From Paracoccus fistulariae (GTDB lineage: Bacteria > Pseudomonadota > Alphaproteobacteria > Rhodobacterales > Rhodobacteraceae), in the NCBI RefSeq assembly GCF_028553785.1, contig NZ_CP067136.1, forward strand, positions 1,488,001 to 1,552,000: a stretch of 64,000 nucleotides of DNA, given 5' to 3'. The notes under the pieces are model-generated. The model saw only the letters and a list, made by a program, of their open reading frames with translations. It had not been told where the DNA came from and did not search any database. Positions 53,391 to 62,547 of the stretch are shown in pieces. A program made the translations under genes and the position numbers. Positions within the stretch are counted from its first letter, which is position 1, and each line of letters begins with the position of its first letter.

Positions 53391-54647
53391 ATGCCGCTTC
53401 TGGTGATGAAATTCGGCGGCACATCCGTCGCCGATCTGGACCGTATCCGCAACGCCGCACAGAAAGTGCAGCGCGAGGTCGAACGCGGCTATGATGTCAT
53501 TGTCATTGTCAGCGCGATGTCGGGCAAGACCAATGAACTGGTCGGCTGGGTCGAACAGACCTCACCTCTGTTCGACGCCCGCGAATATGACGCGGTTGTC
53601 AGCTCGGGCGAGAATATCACCGCCGGGCTGATGGCCCTGACGCTGCAGGAAATGGGCGTGCCCGCGCGCAGCTGGCAGGGTTGGCAGGTGCCGATCAACA
53701 CCACCGCGCAGCATTCCTCGGCCCGGTTCGAAAGCATCCCGCGCGACAATCTGGACCAGAAATTCGCCGAAGGCTTCAAGGTCGCCGTGGTCGCGGGCTT
53801 TCAGGGCATCGGCCCCGACGGGCGCATCACAACGCTGGGCCGGGGCGGTTCGGACACCACCGCCGTGGCCTTTGCCGCCGCCTTCGACGCCGAACGCTGC
53901 GATATCTATACCGATGTGGACGGGATCTATACGACCGATCCGCGGATCACCTCGAAAGCGCGCAAATTGCAGCGCATCGCCTTCGAGGAGATGCTGGAAC
54001 TGGCCAGTCTGGGCGCCAAGGTCCTTCAGACCCGTTCGGTCGAACTGGCCATGCGCTACAAGGTCCGCCTGCGCGTGCTGTCATCCTTCGAGGATACGGA
54101 CGAGAATTCGGGCACGCTGGTTTGCGATGAGGATGAAATCATGGAATCGAAAGTCGTCAATGGCATCGCCTATTCCCGCGACGAAGCCAAAATCACCCTG
54201 GTGACGGTGGAAGACCGCCCGGGCATTTCCGCGGCAATCTTCGCGCCGCTGGCCGATGCCGGCGTCAATGTCGATATGATCGTCCAGAATATCTCGGAAA
54301 AGGATTACGAGGATCACCCCGGCTCGGTGACAGACATGACCTTTTCCGTGCCGATCAATCAGGTCGAACGGGCAAAGCGCGCCATGGAAGAAGCCAAGGC
54401 CAATGGCACCATCGCCTATGACGAGCTGATCGTGGATACCGAGGTGGCGAAGGTCAGCGTGGTCGGCATCGGCATGCGCAGCCATACCGGCGTCGCGGCG
54501 CATATGTTCAAGGCACTGGCTGATGAAAATATCAACATCAAGGTCATCGCCACCAGCGAGATCAAGATTTCCGTGCTGATCGACCGCAAATATATGGAAC
54601 TGGCCGTGCAGGCATTGCACGATGCCTTTGACCTCGACGCGGCCTGA
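53391..54647 (+). CDS. lysC: Aspartate kinase
   Basis: Phosphorylates aspartate, the first step to lysine, threonine and methionine. The 418-residue monofunctional enzyme has KFGGTSVAD at residue 6, GRGGSDTTAVAFAAAFDAERCDIYTDVDGIYTTDPR, and two C-terminal ACT domains (about 265-415) with KITLVTVEDRPGISAAIFAPLADAGVNVDMIVQN and VSVVGIGMRSHTGVAAHMFKALADENINIKVI. It follows the transporter gene by 103 bases and precedes ptsP by 63. Confidence 0.96.
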   Translation: MPLLVMKFGGTSVADLDRIRNAAQKVQREVERGYDVIVIVSAMSGKTNELVGWVEQTSPLFDAREYDAVVSSGENITAGLMALTLQEMGVPARSWQGWQVPINTTAQHSSARFESIPRDNLDQKFAEGFKVAVVAGFQGIGPDGRITTLGRGGSDTTAVAFAAAFDAERCDIYTDVDGIYTTDPRITSKARKLQRIAFEEMLELASLGAKVLQTRSVELAMRYKVRLRVLSSFEDTDENSGTLVCDEDEIMESKVVNGIAYSRDEAKITLVTVEDRPGISAAIFAPLADAGVNVDMIVQNISEKDYEDHPGSVTDMTFSVPINQVERAKRAMEEAKANGTIAYDELIVDTEVAKVSVVGIGMRSHTGVAAHMFKALADENINIKVIATSEIKISVLIDRKYMELAVQALHDAFDLDAA

Positions 54648-54710
54648 TCCGGCACAAGGAACGGATCAGACCCTGCGGGGTTATCGCGACAGCAAAGGCA
54701 GGCACACGCG

Positions 54711-56957
54711 ATGCAAGACCGCAACGATCACGATTCACGCTCGCTTCTGAGGCGGCTGAAGGAAATTCTGGCCGCCCCCGGCGGCGGTCAGGACCGGCTT
54801 GATCAGATCACGCATAATATCGCGGATTCGATGCGCACGCAGGTCTGCTCGATCTATCTGTTCCGCGATGCCGAGACGCTTGAACTCAGCGCGACCGAGG
54901 GCCTGCGCGCCGCCGCCGTTCATCAGACCCGCCTGCGTCTGGGCGAAGGGCTGGTCGGCCGCGTGGCCCGCACCGGGCGCCATGTGAACACCGCCAATGC
55001 CCCCGCCGAGCCTGGCTTCCGCTTCATGCCCGAAACCGGCGAAGAGGTGTTCCCCAGCTTTCTGGGCGTGCCGATCCAGCGGGTCGGCGAAAAGCTGGGC
55101 GTGCTGGTAGTGCAATCGCGCGAGTCCCGCCAGTTCAGCGAGGATGAGCTTTACGGGCTGGAAGTCGTGGCCATGGTTCTGGCCGAAATGACCGAGCTTG
55201 GCGCCTTCAAGGGCAGTCAGGCCGACAGCCTGCCGCTGGCCCATCGCTTTCCGCAGATGTTTCGCGGCGCGACGGGTCAGGAAGGCGTGGCCGAGGGCAA
55301 TGTCTGGCTGCACGAGCCGCGCGTGGTCGTGGCCAATCCGGTCGGCGACGATCCCGAAAAGGAACTGGCCCGCCTGCATGCGGGCGTCGAGCGGCTGAAG
55401 GAAAACGTGGACACCATGTTCGCCGGGGCCGAGATCGTCGGCGATGGCGAACATATGGAGGTTCTGGAAACCTACAAGATGTTCGCCCATTCGCGCAGTT
55501 GGCTGAAGCGAATGGAAGAGGATATCCTGCTGGGCCTGTCGGCCGAAGCGGCGGTCGAGAAAGAACAATCCACCGCCCGGTCGCGTCTGGAACTGGCGGC
55601 CGATCCCTATCTGCGCGACCGTCTGCACGATCTGGACGATCTGGCCAACCGCCTGCTGCGCATCCTGACCGGACAGGGCGTCGATACTGGCGCCGAGATG
55701 CCCGAGAACCCCATCCTTGTCGCACGCAATATCGGTCCCGCCGAATTGCTGGAATATGGGCGCAAGCTGAAAGGCGTGGTGCTGGAAGAGGGCTCGGTCG
55801 GGTCGCATGCCGCGATTGTCGCCCGGGCGCTGGCGATTCCGCTGGTCATCCACGCCGCCCGCATCACCAGCGAGGCGCTGAATGGCGATCCGGTTCTGGT
55901 CGATGGCGATCAGGGCATCGTCCATCTGCGTCCCGAAGACACCGTCGCCGCCGCCTTTCGCGACAAGATCGCCATGCAGGCCGAGGCGCAGTCGCGCTAT
56001 GCCAGCCTGCGCGATCTGCCCGCCACCGGCACCTGCGGCGAAACGATCCAGCTATATATGAATGCCGGTCTGATGGCGGATCTGCCCTCGTTGCAGGGAT
56101 CCGGGGCCGAGGGCGTGGGCCTGTTCCGGACCGAATTGCAATTCCTGATCCGCAACCACGTCCCCCGCCGGTCCGAACTGGCGGCCCTCTATCGCCGTGT
56201 GATGGACAATGCCTTTGACAAGCCGGTGATGTTCCGCACGCTGGATATCGGCTCGGATAAGGTTCTGCCCTATATGAAGCCGCAGGATGAACCGAACCCG
56301 GCGATGGGCTGGCGCGCGATCCGGGTGGGTCTGGACAAGCGCGGCGTGCTGCGCATGCAGTTGCAGGCGCTGATCCGCGCCTCTGCCGGGCGTCCGCTGC
56401 ATGTGATGTTCCCCTTTGTCGCCGAGATCACCGAATATCACGACGCCTATCGCATCCTGATGCAAGAGGTCGCGCGCGAGCAGCGTCTGGGCCATGAGAT
56501 GCCCAGCGACATCCGCGTGGGCACCATGCTGGAAACCCCCTCGCTGGCCTTCGCGCCGCAGCGCTTTTTCGAGATGTGCGATTTCGTCTCGATCGGCGGC
56601 AATGACCTGAAACAGTTCTTCTTCGCCGCAGATCGCGAGAATGAGCGCGTGCGCCGCCGCTATGACACGCTGAATTCATCCTTCCTGATGCTGCTGAAAC
56701 AGATCGTGCAGCGGTGCGAGGATGCGCGCGTGCCGCTGTCCTTCTGCGGCGAGGATGCCGGCCGCCCGATCGAGGCGCTGACATTCGCCGCCCTGGGCAT
56801 CCGGCGCCTGTCGATGCGCCCGGCCTCGATCGGTCCGGTCAAGCACCTGATCCGCCATGTCTCGATCACAGAGCTTCGCGGCGTGGTGAATGAGGCGCTG
56901 GACTCGGGCATGCCGAATATCCGTCGGCCGGTCACGGAATGGCTGGCGCGGCAATAG
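54711..56957 (+). CDS. ptsP: PtsP, phosphoenolpyruvate-protein phosphotransferase of the nitrogen PTS
   Basis: Enzyme I of the nitrogen PTS: takes phosphate from PEP and passes it to NPr. The 748-residue protein opens with a GAF domain (about 15-165), which separates it from the sugar Enzyme I, then the helical domain, the swivelling domain with phospho-His 366 in GSVGSHAAIVARALAIP, and the PEP-binding TIM barrel (GVGLFRTELQFL, VMFRTLDIGSDKVLPY, FVSIGGNDLKQFFFAADRENERV, LSFCGEDAG). lysC upstream and ptsP is a common order in alphaproteobacteria. GAF binding of glutamine is known in some homologues. Confidence 0.95.
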   Translation: MQDRNDHDSRSLLRRLKEILAAPGGGQDRLDQITHNIADSMRTQVCSIYLFRDAETLELSATEGLRAAAVHQTRLRLGEGLVGRVARTGRHVNTANAPAEPGFRFMPETGEEVFPSFLGVPIQRVGEKLGVLVVQSRESRQFSEDELYGLEVVAMVLAEMTELGAFKGSQADSLPLAHRFPQMFRGATGQEGVAEGNVWLHEPRVVVANPVGDDPEKELARLHAGVERLKENVDTMFAGAEIVGDGEHMEVLETYKMFAHSRSWLKRMEEDILLGLSAEAAVEKEQSTARSRLELAADPYLRDRLHDLDDLANRLLRILTGQGVDTGAEMPENPILVARNIGPAELLEYGRKLKGVVLEEGSVGSHAAIVARALAIPLVIHAARITSEALNGDPVLVDGDQGIVHLRPEDTVAAAFRDKIAMQAEAQSRYASLRDLPATGTCGETIQLYMNAGLMADLPSLQGSGAEGVGLFRTELQFLIRNHVPRRSELAALYRRVMDNAFDKPVMFRTLDIGSDKVLPYMKPQDEPNPAMGWRAIRVGLDKRGVLRMQLQALIRASAGRPLHVMFPFVAEITEYHDAYRILMQEVAREQRLGHEMPSDIRVGTMLETPSLAFAPQRFFEMCDFVSIGGNDLKQFFFAADRENERVRRRYDTLNSSFLMLLKQIVQRCEDARVPLSFCGEDAGRPIEALTFAALGIRRLSMRPASIGPVKHLIRHVSITELRGVVNEALDSGMPNIRRPVTEWLARQ

Positions 56958-57095
56958 GCAGTCGAACCGGCGGTATTCAGCCAGTTTTTCGTGATGTCAA
57001 AGGCAATTAGTCCCCGCCGCATCGGCTTTGTGGCTTGTTGCTGAATGATGTGCCGCTTATGATGAAACGGTTTTTTTGGACCAGCATTCCCTGAT

Positions 57096-58667
57096 ATGAA
57101 GCGTCGTCAGTTTCTCAACGCAGCCACCGCCATTGCCGCAGGTGGCACCTTTGCCGCCACCAAGGTTCAGGCACAAGGCGAACCGCAGCCAGAGCCCAGT
57201 GCCCGGGCCGGGGATAACACCCCCGTATCGCCCAGCGTCTTCGGCTTCGAAGAGGTCGCGGCACTGGCGGCCGAACGGTCGCAGCGGGTCTATAAACAGC
57301 CCGTGGCCAAGCAGGTCGGCAGCTTTGCCAACCTGAATTATGACCAGTATCGCGGCATCCGTTTCCGCCGCGATGCCGATCCTCTGGCCGGGTCGGGGCT
57401 GTTCAGCATGGATCTGCTGCCGCCGGGCGCGATCTTCTATGAGCCGGTGAATATCAGCGTGGTGCGCGATGGCGTACCGCAGCGCATGGCCTTTGACCCG
57501 GAACTGCTGGAATTCGATCCGTCGCAATTCCCGGGCGGGGCGGATACCGAAACCGTGGGTGAGATGGGCTGGTCCGGGTTCCGCCTGCGCACGGTGCTGA
57601 ACCGGCCCGGCGTCATGGACGAATTTCTGGTCTTTCAGGGCGCGACCTATTTCCGCGCCGTGGCACGCGGCACGATCTATGGACTGTCGGCGCGCGGCAT
57701 GGCGATCAAGACCGGCAGCCCGGATGGCGAGGAATTTCCGCTGTTCACGGATTTCTGGATTCAGGAACCCGATCCAACGGCGGAATCGGTGCGCATCTAT
57801 GCGCTGCTGGACAGCAAATCGGTGGCCGCTGCCTTTCAATTCGACGTGAACCCCGGTGCCGTCACCATGGTGCGCACCCGCGTGGCGATTTTCCCGCGGG
57901 TCGAGCTGCAAAATACCGGCATCGCGCCGCTGACATCCATGTTCTGGTTCAGCCCTGCCAGCCGCCGTACCGTCGACGACTATCGCCCCGCTGTCCATGA
58001 CAGCGACGGGTTGCAGATGCATACCGGCGCGGGACAGGCGCTGTGGCGGACGCTGGCCGCGCATAAGAACCTGCAGATCTCGTCCTTTGTCGATAACAAC
58101 CCGCGCGGCTTCGGCCTGATCCAGCGCAACCGCGACTTCATCGCTTATCAGGATGCCGAGGCGATGTATGACCAGCGCCCCTCGGCCTGGATCCAGCCCG
58201 AAGGTGACTGGGGCGAAGGCGAGGTCCGGCTGATCGAAATCCCGGTCGAGAACGAATTCAACGACAATATCGTCAGCTACTGGCTGCCCAAGAAGCCGAT
58301 GGCGCGCGGAGAGCGGCACGAGTTCCGCTATCGCCTGTCCTTCGCGCCGCTGCCGCCCAATGATGTGCCCTTGGCCAAGGTGCGGCAGGTCCGCTCGGGC
58401 CGGTCGATCAATGTCGAAACCACGCGCAGCTTCATCGTCGATTTCGACCTTTCGCTGTTCACCCATGACATGCCGCAATCCAAGGTCACGGCCTCGGCCG
58501 GCAATATCGTGCATGCCTATCTGAAACCTTTACCCGATCAGGGCGTTCTGCGTCTGGCTTTTGAATATGAACCGGGCGATGCGACATTGGCGGATTTACA
58601 GGCAGTTCTGACCGATAGCAAAGGTGTCGCCCTCAGCGAGACCTGGCTGACGCGTTGGACCGTATGA
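57096..58667 (+). CDS. opgG: Glucan biosynthesis protein OpgG/MdoG
   Basis: Periplasmic protein required for the synthesis of osmoregulated periplasmic glucans. The 523-residue product has a Tat-type signal (MKRRQFLNAATAIAAGG) in place of the Sec signal of E. coli OpgG; E. coli OpgD uses Tat. The MdoG domain starts FGFEEVAALAAERSQRVYK, with FANLNYDQYRGIRFRRDADPL and the conserved GRGTIYGLSARGMAIKTG and SMFWFSPASRR. First gene of the opgGHC operon; the stop overlaps opgH (ATGA). The ATG has only a poor ribosome site. Confidence 0.93.
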   Translation: MKRRQFLNAATAIAAGGTFAATKVQAQGEPQPEPSARAGDNTPVSPSVFGFEEVAALAAERSQRVYKQPVAKQVGSFANLNYDQYRGIRFRRDADPLAGSGLFSMDLLPPGAIFYEPVNISVVRDGVPQRMAFDPELLEFDPSQFPGGADTETVGEMGWSGFRLRTVLNRPGVMDEFLVFQGATYFRAVARGTIYGLSARGMAIKTGSPDGEEFPLFTDFWIQEPDPTAESVRIYALLDSKSVAAAFQFDVNPGAVTMVRTRVAIFPRVELQNTGIAPLTSMFWFSPASRRTVDDYRPAVHDSDGLQMHTGAGQALWRTLAAHKNLQISSFVDNNPRGFGLIQRNRDFIAYQDAEAMYDQRPSAWIQPEGDWGEGEVRLIEIPVENEFNDNIVSYWLPKKPMARGERHEFRYRLSFAPLPPNDVPLAKVRQVRSGRSINVETTRSFIVDFDLSLFTHDMPQSKVTASAGNIVHAYLKPLPDQGVLRLAFEYEPGDATLADLQAVLTDSKGVALSETWLTRWTV

Positions 58668-60769
58668 CGGAGCTTCGCCCAGAACCTGCTGCGATCGATG
58701 AAGATTTCATGGACGCGGTCCCGCCCGAGGCGCCACTGGCCATGCCGGTGCAGGATTTCCGGCACAAGCCCACGATCCGTCAGCGGGTCCGGTTCGATGG
58801 CGTCAAGGTCTGGCTGGCCCGGCTGATCGCCTTTGGCGGCGCGGCGGCGATTGCGGCCATTGGCTTTTCGCAGATGTTGCAGACCTTCGGCGACCGTCCG
58901 ACGCCGATGCAATGGGCGCTGCTGATCCTGTTCGTGCCGACCTTTGGCTGGGTCGGGTTTTCCTTCTGCTCGGTCCTGGCGGGGCTGTTCGCGCCCCGGC
59001 TCAGCACGCCCGATGGCCCCAACGACGCCCGCGTCGTCGTCGTCATGCCGGTCTATCACGAAGATACCGCCGAAAGCATCGGCCTGCTCTCTGCCCTTGC
59101 GCAGGAATTGCAGCGCGAGGGCATGGCCCAGCGGACCGAGATCTTCGTGCTGTCCGACAGCCGCGATCCGGTCATGGCCGTGAATGAGACGCTGGCCATT
59201 GCCACGGCGCGCGAAACCTCTCCGGTGCCGATCTGGTATCGCCGACGGATGACGAATGAGGATCGCAAATCGGGCAATCTGGCCGAATTCGTCCGCCGTT
59301 GGGGCGGGCGTTACGATCAGATGGTGGTGCTGGATGCCGACAGTATCCTGGCAGGCAAGACGGTGCGCGAACTGTCTGCGCGGATGAATGCCGACCCGCA
59401 GATGGGCCTGATCCAGACCATGCCGATCCTTGTGGGGGGTGAGACGATCTTTGCCCGCCAGATCCAGTTCGCGGGCCGCGTCTATGGCCCGATGATCGCG
59501 CGGGCCGTATCGGCGTGGTCGGGAAATTCGGGCAATTACTGGGGCCATAACGCCATCATCCGGATGAGCGCCTTTGCCGAGGCCTGCGGCCTGCCCCGCC
59601 TGCCCGGCAAGCCGCCCTTCGGCGGCACCATCCTGAGCCATGATTTCGTCGAGGCCGCCGCCCTGTGCCGCGCGGGCTGGAAGGTGCGGCTGGATCACGA
59701 CCTGCGCGGCAGCTATGAGGGCTCTCCGCCGACGCTGCTGGATATGGCGGCGCGCGAACGCCGCTGGGCGCAGGGCAACCTGCAACATGCCCGCCTGCTG
59801 CGCATGCGCGGGATGCGTCCCGTCAGCTTTGCCCATTTCATCATCGGCATGCTGGGCTTCGTGATGAGCCCGATCTGGCTGACGCTGCTGATGGTGGGTC
59901 TGACCCTGTCCTTCACCGTGCTGCTGTCCACGCCGGAATATTTCCCGAACGCCTATCAGATGTTCCCGAACTGGCCGGTCTTTGACGCGCAGCGCATGTT
60001 CTGGCTGTTCGTGGCGGCAATGTCCTTTCTGCTGCTGCCCAAGATGATCGCCACGTTCCGCGCCTGGCTGCGACCGCTGGCACGGGAATCGGGCGGGCCG
60101 GTGCGGATCTTTGCCAGCGCGATCTTTGAAAATCTGCTTTCGGCCCTGATCGCGCCAGTGCAGATGCTGATCCAGACCCGCCAGATCTACGAGATCCTGC
60201 GCGGTCGCGACAGCGGCTGGCAGGCCCAGGTGCGGGCAGGCTCGATGCCCGATTGGGGCGTCGTCATTCGCAGGCACTGGATTCACGTGCTGGTCGGCGT
60301 GGTGACGGTCGCGGTGCTGGCGCGCTTTTCACCCTGGCAGCTGGTCTGGCTGTCGCCGATCCTGGCCGGGCTGATCCTGTCGCCGCTGACCTCACGCTAT
60401 TCGGCCAGCCCGGTCTTTGGCCGCTGGGCGCGGATGCGCGGCCTGCTGGTCACCCCGGAAGAACGCGATCCCCCCGCCATCCTGACCGCCGCCCATGCCG
60501 CCGCACGCAATTTGCCGCGACCGGCCAGCGACAAATCCATCCTGCTGGATCTGGGCCGCGATCCCGATCTGATGGCGCGCCATATCTCGATGCTGCCCCC
60601 CGCGCGGCCTCTGCCCGCCGCGCAGCGCCTGCCGCAGATCACCGCCGAGGCCAAGATTGCCAATGCCGCCACCCAGTCCGAGGCGCTGTCCTTCCTGACA
60701 AAAGAGGAAACCGACGCGCTGGTCAGCCATGCCGCCCTGCTGGAACAGTGGAGCGCGTTACCGCAATGA
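58664..60769 (+). CDS. opgH: Glucan biosynthesis glucosyltransferase OpgH/MdoH
   Basis: Inner-membrane beta-glucosyltransferase that makes and exports the glucan backbone. The 701-residue protein has two N-terminal helices, a GT2 domain with VVVMPVYHEDTAES, DADSILAGK, and the acceptor site LSHDFVEAAALCRAGWKVRLDHDL followed by ERRWAQGNLQH, then several C-terminal helices. The ATG at 58664 overlaps the opgG stop; a TTG nine bases upstream is a weaker start. In R. sphaeroides a gene opgI lies between opgG and opgH; it is absent here. Confidence 0.94.
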   Translation: MTELRPEPAAIDEDFMDAVPPEAPLAMPVQDFRHKPTIRQRVRFDGVKVWLARLIAFGGAAAIAAIGFSQMLQTFGDRPTPMQWALLILFVPTFGWVGFSFCSVLAGLFAPRLSTPDGPNDARVVVVMPVYHEDTAESIGLLSALAQELQREGMAQRTEIFVLSDSRDPVMAVNETLAIATARETSPVPIWYRRRMTNEDRKSGNLAEFVRRWGGRYDQMVVLDADSILAGKTVRELSARMNADPQMGLIQTMPILVGGETIFARQIQFAGRVYGPMIARAVSAWSGNSGNYWGHNAIIRMSAFAEACGLPRLPGKPPFGGTILSHDFVEAAALCRAGWKVRLDHDLRGSYEGSPPTLLDMAARERRWAQGNLQHARLLRMRGMRPVSFAHFIIGMLGFVMSPIWLTLLMVGLTLSFTVLLSTPEYFPNAYQMFPNWPVFDAQRMFWLFVAAMSFLLLPKMIATFRAWLRPLARESGGPVRIFASAIFENLLSALIAPVQMLIQTRQIYEILRGRDSGWQAQVRAGSMPDWGVVIRRHWIHVLVGVVTVAVLARFSPWQLVWLSPILAGLILSPLTSRYSASPVFGRWARMRGLLVTPEERDPPAILTAAHAAARNLPRPASDKSILLDLGRDPDLMARHISMLPPARPLPAAQRLPQITAEAKIANAATQSEALSFLTKEETDALVSHAALLEQWSALPQ

Positions 60770-61902
60770 AGCGCCTGATCGCCCTGGATATGCTGCGCGG
60801 CTACGCGCTGGTCTGCATCATGATCGACCACATGCCGGCCTCGCCCCTGCGCAAATTCACGCTGGCCAATTTCTCGGTCTTCGACGCGGCAGAGCTTTTC
60901 GTCCTGCTGTCGGGCTTTCTGGTCGGCATGGTCTGGCTGAGCGTCGAGCAGAAACAGGGCACCCGCCCGGCCCAATGGCGCTTTGCCCGCCGCGCCTTCG
61001 AGGTCTGGCGCGCCCTGATCATTGGCGGCCTGATCATGGCGCTGCTGTCGGCCTGGCTGAAATATATCGGGCTGGAGCATACGGCGGTCTGGGGACAATA
61101 CGCCATCTGGGTGATGGAAAACCCGCTGGGCTATCTGGGCGTGCTGGCGACGATGTGGCTGCAGCCGAACCTGCTGGACGTGTTGGCGGTCTATGTGATC
61201 CTGATCGCCTCGGCCCCGCTGCTGGTGCCGATCCTGAAACGCTATCCTTTCAGCTTCGCGGCCGGGTCGCTGGTGCTGTGGTGGTTTGCGCCGCTGCTGA
61301 ATGCGCTGATCCCGAACCATCGCGATGGCGGCCTGCTGTTCAACCCCTTTGGCTGGCAGATGCTGTTCTATTCCGGCGTGGCGATGGGCCTGTTCCGCCA
61401 CAAGTTCATGCCGGTGCTGATGCCGCATAAGCGGCTGCTGACGATCCTGTCCACCGGCATGTTCCTGTTCGGTGCGGCCATCCTGATTGCGCTGGATTTC
61501 GGCGATGCGGCCCTGCCGGTGCGCAATGCGCTGAAGATGGTCTATGGCATGATCGACAAATGGAACCTGGACGGCACCCGCTATCTGGCGATCATGGCTG
61601 CGGCCTGGCTGGTCGCGGTGCCGCTGGCACGCCCGATGGAGTGGCTGGCCGCCACCACGCCCGGCGTAGCCCTGCAACAGATCGGCAAGGGCGGGCTGTG
61701 GTCATTCGTGATCTGCGTTCTGCTGTCGGTCATCGGCGATGCCTTCCAGATCAACCCCGCCGATCAGCCGGTCTGGCGGCGCCTTCTGGTGGACGCCTGG
61801 GCGATCCTGACGCTGTGGTGGCTGTCGGTGATCTGGCTGCAATATGGCGCGCCCTGGCAAAAGGGCCGCGGCAAGGCCAAGGCCGGTTCCAAGACCTCGT
61901 GA
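60766..61902 (+). CDS. opgC: OpgC succinyltransferase-like membrane protein
   Basis: A 378-residue polytopic protein of the OpgC/acyltransferase 3-like family that adds succinyl groups to periplasmic glucan. It opens with RLIALDMLRGYALVCIMIDHMPASPL, the conserved region bearing the catalytic-type His in the DHMP motif, and has about ten helices. The ATG overlaps the opgH stop (ATGA), which makes opgGHC a tightly coupled operon. Substituent identity is inferred from the family. Confidence 0.88.
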   Translation: MKRLIALDMLRGYALVCIMIDHMPASPLRKFTLANFSVFDAAELFVLLSGFLVGMVWLSVEQKQGTRPAQWRFARRAFEVWRALIIGGLIMALLSAWLKYIGLEHTAVWGQYAIWVMENPLGYLGVLATMWLQPNLLDVLAVYVILIASAPLLVPILKRYPFSFAAGSLVLWWFAPLLNALIPNHRDGGLLFNPFGWQMLFYSGVAMGLFRHKFMPVLMPHKRLLTILSTGMFLFGAAILIALDFGDAALPVRNALKMVYGMIDKWNLDGTRYLAIMAAAWLVAVPLARPMEWLAATTPGVALQQIGKGGLWSFVICVLLSVIGDAFQINPADQPVWRRLLVDAWAILTLWWLSVIWLQYGAPWQKGRGKAKAGSKTS

Positions 61903-61968
61903 TCCCCCCTTCGGTCCGGCGAATATCCGTGCCATCATGCGCGGATCAGTTCCGTCTCAGAGGTCCGC

Positions 61969-62538
61969 ATGTCCGACACCCCCATCAGCCAGTTCCCCCT
62001 TCCCTCGCTGAAGGATTTTCCTTCCGATATCGCCGAACGCATCAATGCCGTGCATGAAAAATCCGGTTTCGTGCCGAATGTCTTTCTGGTGCTGGCCCAA
62101 CGCCCGGACGAATTCCGCGCCTTTTTCGCCTATCACGATGCGCTGATGGAAAAGCCCGGTAATCTGACCAAGGCCGAGCGTGAGATGATCGTGGTTGCCA
62201 CCAGTGCCGCCAACGAATGTCAGTATTGCGTCATTGCCCATGGCGCGATCCTGCGCATCCGGGCCAAGAATGCGCTGATCGCGGATCAGGTCGCGGTGAA
62301 TTACCGCAAGGCCGATATCACCCCGCGCCAGCGCGCCATGCTGGATTTCGCCATGAAGGTGTCGCAGGATTCCGGCGCTGTTGGCGACGGCGACTTCGCC
62401 ACACTGCGCGAGCATGGGTTTACCCAGGACGATATCTGGGACATTGCCGCCATTTCGGCCTTTTTCGGCATGTCTAACCGGATTGCCAATGTCACCGGGA
62501 TGCAGCCGAATGAGGAATTCTACAGCATGGGCCGCTGA
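61969..62538 (+). CDS. Peroxidase-related AhpD-like protein
   Basis: A 189-residue helical protein of the carboxymuconolactone decarboxylase/AhpD superfamily. The redox pair is C84/C87 in NECQYCVIAHGAIL, with TKAEREMIVVATSAAN before and ADITPRQRAMLDFAMKVS and HGFTQDDIWDIAAISAFFGMSNRIANVTGMQPN after, typical of the peroxidase-related enzyme group. It is likely a peroxide- or disulfide-reducing enzyme, but the partner is unknown. AGAGG precedes the ATG. Confidence 0.88.
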   Translation: MSDTPISQFPLPSLKDFPSDIAERINAVHEKSGFVPNVFLVLAQRPDEFRAFFAYHDALMEKPGNLTKAEREMIVVATSAANECQYCVIAHGAILRIRAKNALIADQVAVNYRKADITPRQRAMLDFAMKVSQDSGAVGDGDFATLREHGFTQDDIWDIAAISAFFGMSNRIANVTGMQPNEEFYSMGR

Positions 62539-62547
62539 GGCGCGCCG

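Noticed and set aside
58538..60286. 582-codon open frame antisense to opgH
   Set aside because: It is a codon-bias shadow; opgH has all expected motifs and coupling to opgG and opgC.
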